A stretch of DNA of 64,000 bases from Pseudomonas iridis (GTDB lineage: Bacteria; Pseudomonadota; Gammaproteobacteria; Pseudomonadales; Pseudomonadaceae), in assembly GCF_017980685.1 (NCBI RefSeq), contig NZ_JACXXO010000001.1, positions 620,001-684,000 on the forward strand. Reading direction: 5' to 3'. The notes under the pieces were generated by a model. It searched no databases, was not told where the DNA came from, and saw only the letters and a list, made by a program, of their open reading frames with translations. Shown piece by piece: positions 58,109-64,000 of this stretch. Positions within the stretch are counted from its first letter, which is position 1, and every line of letters starts with the position of its first letter. The position numbers were made by a program, and so were the translations under genes.

Positions 58109-58492
58109 ATGGACACTCCGAAACCGCAGCAAAAGTCCGCGCACTTGCTGGATGATCTCGAATCAATCCGCCAGTTGCTCGGCGATGACAACCTGCAACC
58201 GCCACTGCTGACCGATACGGTCGATGACGGTGAGCAGGAACAGATTCCGATGTTGTTCGATCCGGTTGGCAGCGAACCGCCAGCCGTTGAACCGCCGCAG
58301 GCACCTGTTGCGCAACCTGCAGCGACTGTCGACAAAGGCCCCGATGCCCTGCTGCACCTGGACAGCGAACTGCGCGCCGCCGCGCAATTGATCATGCAAG
58401 ACGTGATCGACGACTTCGCCCCGCACATCGAAACCGAAATCAAACGCCGCCTAGATGCGCGGATGGAACGGCTACTCAGTCAGTACGAATAA
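58109..58492 (+). CDS. Conserved hypothetical protein between holC and valS
   Basis: A 127-residue acidic protein. Residues 10-35 form a short helix (AHLLDDLESIRQLLGDD), residues 36-80 a Pro- and Glu-rich unstructured linker, and residues 85-127 an amphipathic helix (LHLDSELRAAAQLIMQDVIDDFAPHIETEIKRRL) that probably self-associates. It begins 8 nt after holC, hence the same operon. A homologue sits at this spot in PAO1 (between holC and valS). No enzyme motif is present and its function is unknown. Confidence 0.78.
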   Translation: MDTPKPQQKSAHLLDDLESIRQLLGDDNLQPPLLTDTVDDGEQEQIPMLFDPVGSEPPAVEPPQAPVAQPAATVDKGPDALLHLDSELRAAAQLIMQDVIDDFAPHIETEIKRRLDARMERLLSQYE

Positions 58493-58549
58493 CCTGCCCT
58501 CCACGCGCCGGACCCGCAATTGAGTGGCAGCCCCAGCAAATCGCCAGCG

Positions 58550-61504
58550 CTAAATTGTCTGACTGCGATGCCAATCCAGTACTTTCGCATGTCGGGGGGT
58601 GGCAACCATTCCGCCTCCCCGGCTCACAAACGCTTGCGCCCAGTGATCTGGAACAGCGGTATTCACAGACCTGTAAAAATCAAACAGCTCGCTACTGCTT
58701 TCAATAATTGTCCACTGTCCTTGATTGACCATCGCTATCGGAAACGGTCCCGGTCGAGCCACCGCCCCCAGATATCCATTATCCCGTTTGACCTTATCAA
58801 ATTCATGTCTCCACATATGGGCCACAAAGTTCACCTGCGGTCCATGACGGATCATATTCATCGAAGTGTTATCGAATGGCCTCACCGGGTCCAGTTCTGC
58901 AATAGCATGATTTAGCGAATCCATTACTTGTGCCTCTTCGACACTTCCCGAACCGGGCACGATGCCTTTTCCTCCTTTAACTTGGATAATGTCGTGCATG
59001 TCGTAATCTCCCGTGTAAGGTGTGACGACTTTAAACTTTATCCAAGCATCAACCAGCTCGTGCTCTACTGGATTTTGCAAGTTAACGCGATAAGAAACAT
59101 CCTCTTCACTTATGCTATTGCGCGCATAGATCCCTCGAACACCTGCCCTGTTCCACTGTCCCACTCGCCCGACCAACCCACTCCTTTCAGCTTGTTCAAG
59201 CAGCGCCTCAGCCCTCTCGCCATAGGCCGACTTCAAAGAAGCGGGTTTAATGGTTTTTTCAAGAATGTTATGCCCTTTGGCCGCCGCACCCTCACCCAAC
59301 GCCTTGATCGTGTGACTGCCTGACTCTGTTACACTTACTGCAACGCTGTGCTCTTTTGAAACCTTTTCGAAGGCTGGCATATGCAGAGGATGGACAAAAG
59401 TCTCGCCAACCAACTGCCTCGCTTCCTGCCCTTCTTTATACAATCCATTGGTATCGCAAAACGTGACCGGGTTATTCCCGACCATGACAAACAAGTTTAT
59501 GCCATCCTTCGTCCCCGCCGGGTCAGCGCTTAACCAGCGCCCCACCCAAGGCTGATAATAACGCCAGCCATAGTAATAAAGTCCTGTCGCGTCCCGCTCC
59601 TTTCCCGAATATCTGATGGTTTTGAAACTTGCCTCTACTGCATCTCTAGTCGTCCACACCGCCGTCCCGCCGTACGGGTAATATTCTTCCTGGCTGATAA
59701 CTTTCCCTTCGCCGTCCACCTCCAGTCCGCTACTACCGATCAGATTGTCGTAGCTGTAACGATACTGATTATTGCTGATGCTCTTCGGCTTCCGCCCGTC
59801 CCAGTGCAGTACCCGCACCGGTGACCGACCGGATGTTCCCACGCTGATGACCTGCAAACGCTCGGTCTCAAGTGCGCTGCCAATCGGCGCCCTCAGTTCC
59901 AGCGAGGGCAGATAGATGACCCGCTGCAGCCGCGTACGGTTACTGACTTTCTGCGAGCTGAACTTCATTCGTCGCTGACTGGCGCTGTCATAACGGTAAA
60001 TTTCACTGTCGTCCACCGCGCTGTCACGCATTACCGGCGTTACCTTGAAGAGCTCGTTACGTGCGCTCCAGAGAAGCGGCTGTCCGGGTTGCAGCACCTT
60101 CTGCTGCCCACTCGTCGTGAACAACGCGTCAACGTCTTCGGGATTCTCTGTGAGGGTGTTCAGTACACCGCGATTGCTGCGATTGCTGATCGTTATGTCT
60201 GTGATCTGGTTATTGTTCGTGGCTGGCGCACGGTGGCGGATCTGAATCAGATTGCCGGCCGCATCGTAGCTGTATGCGCGGGTATAGTTCGTGTAAGTGG
60301 CGTTGTCGGAACTGGCTACGGGAGGGAAACTGTCTCGCCCATCAGCATTCGCCATTTGCCGTCCGGTTGCTTTCACCACTTGATAGAGGCTGTCGTAGAC
60401 ATAGGTGTTCCCCGGCACCACTTTCTGATTACGCCAGAAGCGGGTCTCTTCCGAATCGCTACGTACGCCAAGTACGTTGCCTACCGGGTCATACTCATAG
60501 CTCAGATCCTGCAATACCTTCGCCCCGCAGACATGCCCGACCGGCCGGGCCGTTTCAATCCTTGCCAGACGTTGCGTTTCGGCCTCGTAAGTCCAAAGGG
60601 TCAGCACACCGTTACCATGCTCTTCGCGCAGTGCCTGCCCCGTCGCCGAGTACGCTCGAGCCTTCACGACAACCTGCTCCGTATGGCCCTTCACCGTCAG
60701 CCAGCTGCCCGCGAGAAGACCTGCCACATCGTACGTCACCCGCTGCTGGTTGCCTGCAGCATCCGTGGATGCATACACCGCGCCCGTCGCATCTATGACG
60801 GTCAAATGCGTAAAGTCTTCTGCGGCCAGCGAGCCATTCCAGACCGAGGCATTTCCGCCCCGCCAATCGACGACCGTGTCCGGGTCATCTGCATCCTTCA
60901 ACAGGCGACGGGTAATGGACTGCGGTACACCGGTCAGCGCCACGCTGTTTGACTGAACCAGACCCGCCGCATCGTAGTGACTCACACATTGTCCGGCCAG
61001 GTTCAGCGCGACTTCAGCATCACTGTTTCCTGCGTACACCAGAAGCTCGCTGATCCGGCAGACTTCATCGGCGGTCTGCTCGGTAACGCTCACCAATCTA
61101 CCCGGAAGGTGACTTTCCTCGTATTGAAAGGTACGGGTCACAACCTGACTTCGGTCTGCTCCTTCGCCAACACCGGGAATGTTGTTCGCCACCAGCAAAG
61201 AACGACCGGCGGCGTCAGCCAGCGTCACGCGGCTGCCATTGTCGGCGCCTTGCAGACTCAGAACGCTACCAGAGAGACTGGCGATATAAACAAAGTTGGC
61301 TAATCCGGCTTCGCTCAAGCGCGGATCAGCGCTCTGCGCCAGGAATCCCCGGGCATCGTACTGATGAAGGGTAATACGCTCACTTGTAATCGTCGGTGAA
61401 TCGGGATGGCGGTGGTAGCACAGATCCCGAATCCTCAGATTACGGGCATCGAATACCGTGATCGATGGCGTGTTGGCATGAAGTGATGTTTTGAGTTTGT
61501 GCAT
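58550..61504 (-). CDS. TccC-like RHS toxin (Tc toxin C subunit) with C-terminal ExoY/edema-factor-like cyclase domain
   Basis: A 984-residue protein. Residues 1-60 carry the TccC start (TPSITVFDARNLRIRDLCYHR...), residues about 60-640 YD/RHS repeats, and residues about 641-688 the RHS core end (GLYYYGWRYYQPWVGRWLSADP, NLFVMVGNNPV, DTNGL). The variable tail (690-984) has Lys743 and Lys750 in AAKGHNILEK, Asp833-Tyr-Asp835 and His887/Asn892 in RHGPQVNF, which line up with K346, K353, D491/D493 and H577/N583 of anthrax edema factor; edema factor's H351 is Leu748 here. No TcA/TcB subunit is visible. GGGA lies 8 nt before the ATG. The tail is inferred, not searched. Confidence 0.8.
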   Translation of the reverse strand: MHKLKTSLHANTPSITVFDARNLRIRDLCYHRHPDSPTITSERITLHQYDARGFLAQSADPRLSEAGLANFVYIASLSGSVLSLQGADNGSRVTLADAAGRSLLVANNIPGVGEGADRSQVVTRTFQYEESHLPGRLVSVTEQTADEVCRISELLVYAGNSDAEVALNLAGQCVSHYDAAGLVQSNSVALTGVPQSITRRLLKDADDPDTVVDWRGGNASVWNGSLAAEDFTHLTVIDATGAVYASTDAAGNQQRVTYDVAGLLAGSWLTVKGHTEQVVVKARAYSATGQALREEHGNGVLTLWTYEAETQRLARIETARPVGHVCGAKVLQDLSYEYDPVGNVLGVRSDSEETRFWRNQKVVPGNTYVYDSLYQVVKATGRQMANADGRDSFPPVASSDNATYTNYTRAYSYDAAGNLIQIRHRAPATNNNQITDITISNRSNRGVLNTLTENPEDVDALFTTSGQQKVLQPGQPLLWSARNELFKVTPVMRDSAVDDSEIYRYDSASQRRMKFSSQKVSNRTRLQRVIYLPSLELRAPIGSALETERLQVISVGTSGRSPVRVLHWDGRKPKSISNNQYRYSYDNLIGSSGLEVDGEGKVISQEEYYPYGGTAVWTTRDAVEASFKTIRYSGKERDATGLYYYGWRYYQPWVGRWLSADPAGTKDGINLFVMVGNNPVTFCDTNGLYKEGQEARQLVGETFVHPLHMPAFEKVSKEHSVAVSVTESGSHTIKALGEGAAAKGHNILEKTIKPASLKSAYGERAEALLEQAERSGLVGRVGQWNRAGVRGIYARNSISEEDVSYRVNLQNPVEHELVDAWIKFKVVTPYTGDYDMHDIIQVKGGKGIVPGSGSVEEAQVMDSLNHAIAELDPVRPFDNTSMNMIRHGPQVNFVAHMWRHEFDKVKRDNGYLGAVARPGPFPIAMVNQGQWTIIESSSELFDFYRSVNTAVPDHWAQAFVSRGGGMVATPRHAKVLDWHRSQTI

Positions 61505-61654
61505 TTAGTCTGTCCCTCGTCAGAAAAGTATTAGCAGAGAACGCACGCCGTCGCCCACGCAGTCGTGACGGATTCGCCCCGCTCGCCCTCGGCCCCATGC
61601 CTCGCTATACTTCCCGGCTTTTCCTGAATAAATGCCAATAGGGTCCCGCCGCGC

Positions 61655-64000
61655 ATGGATAAGACCTACCAGCCGCACGCCATTGAAACTTCCTGGTACA
61701 ACACCTGGGAGTCCGAGAACTACTTCGCACCGCAAGGCGCGGGCGATTCCTACACCATCATGATCCCGCCGCCGAACGTCACCGGCAGCCTGCACATGGG
61801 TCACGGTTTCAACAACGCGATCATGGATGCTCTGATCCGTTTCCGCCGCATGCAGGGTCGTAACACCCTGTGGCAGCCGGGCACCGACCACGCTGGTATC
61901 GCCACGCAGATGCTGGTGGAACGTCAACTCGAAGCCAAGGGCCAGAGCCGTCACGATCTCGGCCGCGAGAAATTCCTCGAGAAAATCTGGGAATGGAAAG
62001 ATGAATCCGGTGGCAACATCAGCCGTCAGATCCGTCGCCTCGGCTCGTCCGTTGACTGGAGCCGCGAGCGCTTCACCATGGACGACGGTCTGTCCGAAGC
62101 GGTTAAAGAAGCGTTCGTGCGCCTGCACGAAGACGGTCTGATCTATCGCGGCAAGCGTCTGGTCAACTGGGACACCAAGCTGCACACGGCGATTTCCGAC
62201 CTCGAAGTGGAAAACCACGACGAGAAAGGTTTCCTGTGGAACCTCAAGTACCCGTTGGCTGACGGCGCGAAAACCGCTGAAGGCAACGATTTCCTGATCG
62301 TCGCGACCACCCGTCCGGAAACCATGCTCGGCGACTCCGCCGTCGCGGTGAACCCGAACGACGAGCGCTACAAAGCCCTGATCGGCAAGTTTGTCGAGCT
62401 GCCACTGGTTGGCCGTCGCATCCCGATCATCGCCGACGATTACTGCGATCCAGAATTCGGCACCGGCTGCGTGAAAATCACCCCGGCCCACGATTTCAAC
62501 GACTACGAAGTCGGCAAGCGCCACAACCTGCCGCTGCTGAACATCTTCGACAAAAATGCCCACGTACTGCCGGCCTGTCAGGTGTTCAACCTCGACGGCA
62601 CGCTGAACGAGAGCATCGATGGCAAGATCCCGGCTGAATACGCCGGCCTCGATCGTTTCGAAGCGCGCAAGCAGATCGTTGCCGCGTTCGACGCCGCCGG
62701 CCTGCTGGTCAGCGTCGACGACCACGGCCTGAAAGTGCCGAAAGGCGACCGGTCCGGCACCATCATCGAGCCGTGGCTGACCGACCAGTGGTACGTGTCG
62801 ACCAAGCCTTTGGCCGAGCCCGCGATTGCTGCTGTCGAAGACGGCCGCATCCAGTTCGTGCCGAAACAATACGAAAACATGTACTTCTCGTGGATGCGCG
62901 ACATTCAGGATTGGTGCATCAGCCGTCAGTTGTGGTGGGGCCATCGGATTCCGGCCTGGTACGACGAGTCGGGCAAGGTCTACGTCGGTCGCGATGAAGC
63001 CGAAGTGCGTGCCAAGAACAACCTTGGCCCGGACGTTGCGCTGCAACAGGACAGCGACGTTCTCGACACCTGGTTCAGTTCGGGTCTGTGGACGTTCTCC
63101 ACCCTCGGCTGGCCGGAAAAAACCGAGTTCCTGAAGAAATTCCACTCCACCGACGTGCTGGTCACCGGTTTCGACATCATTTTCTTCTGGGTCGCCCGGA
63201 TGATCATGATGACCATGCACCTGGTGAAGAACGAAGACGGCACGCCGCAAGTGCCGTTCAAGACCGTTTACGTGCATGGTCTGGTGCGTGACGGCCAAGG
63301 CCAAAAGATGTCCAAGTCCAAGGGCAACGTCCTTGACCCGCTGGACATCATCGACGGCATCGACCTGGAAACACTGGTGCAGAAACGCACCTCGGGCCTG
63401 ATGCAGCCGAAACTGGCGAAGAAGATCGAGAAGCAGACCCGCGACGAGTTCGCCGACGGCATCGCCAGCTATGGCACCGACGCCCTGCGCTTCACCTTCT
63501 GCTCGCTGGCGTCCACCGGTCGCGACATCAAGTTCGACATGGGCCGCGTCGAAGGCTATCGCAACTTCTGCAACAAGATCTGGAACGCCGCGCGTTATGT
63601 TCTGGACAAGGGCGAAGACTGCGGCCAGAACGGCGAAGCCTACGAACTGTCGCTGGCAGATCGCTGGATCATCTCGCAACTGCAGCGCACCGAAGCCGAA
63701 GTCACCCGTCAACTGGATCAGTTCCGTTTCGACCTTGCGGCGCAAGCGCTGTACGAGTTCATCTGGAACCAGTACTGCGACTGGTATCTGGAATTGTCCA
63801 AGCCTGTGCTGTGGGACGAAAACGCTCCGGTCGAGCGCCAGCGCGGCACTCGTCGCACGCTGGTTCGCGTACTGGAAGTGGCGCTGCGTCTGGCGCACCC
63901 GTTCATGCCGTTCATCACTGAAGAAATCTGGCAGCGCATTGCACCGCTGGCCGGTATTCAGGGCAAGACGATCATGCTGCAACCTTGGCCAGTGGCCAAT
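61655..64000 (+). CDS. valS: Valine--tRNA ligase, 3' end beyond window
   Basis: Partial: 782 codons from ATG 61655 to the window edge without a stop. Class I synthetase motifs are in order: [20 protein letters not shown] (HIGH-type), the editing domain [10 protein letters not shown] near residue 218 and [12 protein letters not shown] (KMSKS-type) at about 63310. Charging tRNA-Val, with editing of threonine. In PAO1 it follows the small holC-associated gene directly; here the TccC-like gene and about 150 bp separate them. Confidence 0.97.
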   Translation, partial: MDKTYQPHAIETSWYNTWESENYFAPQGAGDSYTIMIPPPNVTGSLHMGHGFNNAIMDALIRFRRMQGRNTLWQPGTDHAGIATQMLVERQLEAKGQSRHDLGREKFLEKIWEWKDESGGNISRQIRRLGSSVDWSRERFTMDDGLSEAVKEAFVRLHEDGLIYRGKRLVNWDTKLHTAISDLEVENHDEKGFLWNLKYPLADGAKTAEGNDFLIVATTRPETMLGDSAVAVNPNDERYKALIGKFVELPLVGRRIPIIADDYCDPEFGTGCVKITPAHDFNDYEVGKRHNLPLLNIFDKNAHVLPACQVFNLDGTLNESIDGKIPAEYAGLDRFEARKQIVAAFDAAGLLVSVDDHGLKVPKGDRSGTIIEPWLTDQWYVSTKPLAEPAIAAVEDGRIQFVPKQYENMYFSWMRDIQDWCISRQLWWGHRIPAWYDESGKVYVGRDEAEVRAKNNLGPDVALQQDSDVLDTWFSSGLWTFSTLGWPEKTEFLKKFHSTDVLVTGFDIIFFWVARMIMMTMHLVKNEDGTPQVPFKTVYVHGLVRDGQGQKMSKSKGNVLDPLDIIDGIDLETLVQKRTSGLMQPKLAKKIEKQTRDEFADGIASYGTDALRFTFCSLASTGRDIKFDMGRVEGYRNFCNKIWNAARYVLDKGEDCGQNGEAYELSLADRWIISQLQRTEAEVTRQLDQFRFDLAAQALYEFIWNQYCDWYLELSKPVLWDENAPVERQRGTRRTLVRVLEVALRLAHPFMPFITEEIWQRIAPLAGIQGKTIMLQPWPVAN

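Noticed and set aside
61520..63982. 820-codon minus-strand frame opposite valS
   Set aside because: Antisense to an intact valS with HIGH and KMSKS motifs.

Overview
The window is a chromosomal segment of a Pseudomonas, most likely from the P. fluorescens group. The evidence is the high-GC coding style, the three families of Pseudomonas-type REP hairpins between genes, Pseudomonas-restricted small proteins (DUF3509, DUF6124), and long gene runs in the order I remember from P. aeruginosa PAO1 (recJ ... thrC-hom-dsbC-xerD ... rplS-trmD-rimM-rpsP-ffh ... purT ... nagR-nagA-nagF-nagE ... purL-mltF). It is mostly core genome with a few accessory insertions. The first gene (Sel1-like) and the last (valS) are cut by the window edges.

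Layout. 0-5 kb: tail of a Sel1-like protein, a DUF533/YebE membrane protein, a conserved 61-aa protein, the glucan biosynthesis gene opgD and an Old Yellow Enzyme. 5-12 kb: recJ, yaeQ, a family III CoA-transferase with an overlapping solute-binding protein, a DUF3509 protein, a degenerate receiver protein and a sensor protein that lacks any kinase domain. 12-19 kb: thrC-hom-dsbC-xerD (threonine synthesis, disulfide isomerase, recombinase) read leftward, then a cation:proton antiporter. 19-27 kb: thioesterase, the rpsP-rimM-trmD-rplS translation operon, ffh, a CcsA-like membrane protein with a CNNM/CorC protein, and a metabolite:H+ symporter. 27-32 kb: purT, a VUT transporter, DUF1289, gamma-carbonic anhydrase, two Nudix enzymes and an L,D-transpeptidase. 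32-39.5 kb: a complete N-acetylglucosamine PTS operon (nagR, nagA, SIS deaminase, EIIA-HPr-EI fusion, EIIBC). 39.5-41 kb: a DUF6124 gene behind a long, apparently structured leader, followed by a repeat-rich gene desert. 41-47 kb: purL and mltF. 47-53 kb: pdxJ-recO-era-rnc-lepB-lepA. 53-64 kb: lptG-lptF, an unusual pair of inverted repeat elements, pepA-holC-hypothetical, a TccC-like toxin gene, and valS.

The most interesting items are: (1) a stand-alone TccC/RHS toxin (58.5-61.5 kb) inserted between the holC-associated gene and valS, whose C-terminal domain has the spaced lysines, DxD and H/N signature of the anthrax edema factor / ExoY nucleotidyl cyclases; (2) a leader of about 245 nt upstream of the DUF6124 gene with a candidate promoter and mutually exclusive hairpins, one of which is fully paired only in the mRNA-sense RNA; (3) two adjacent inverted elements upstream of pepA with related cores but unrelated, internally complementary stems; (4) apparent loss of the DUF4845 gene between lepB and rnc, and an altered neighbourhood next to lepA. 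All promoter, RNA-structure and operator calls are by eye and no search was run.
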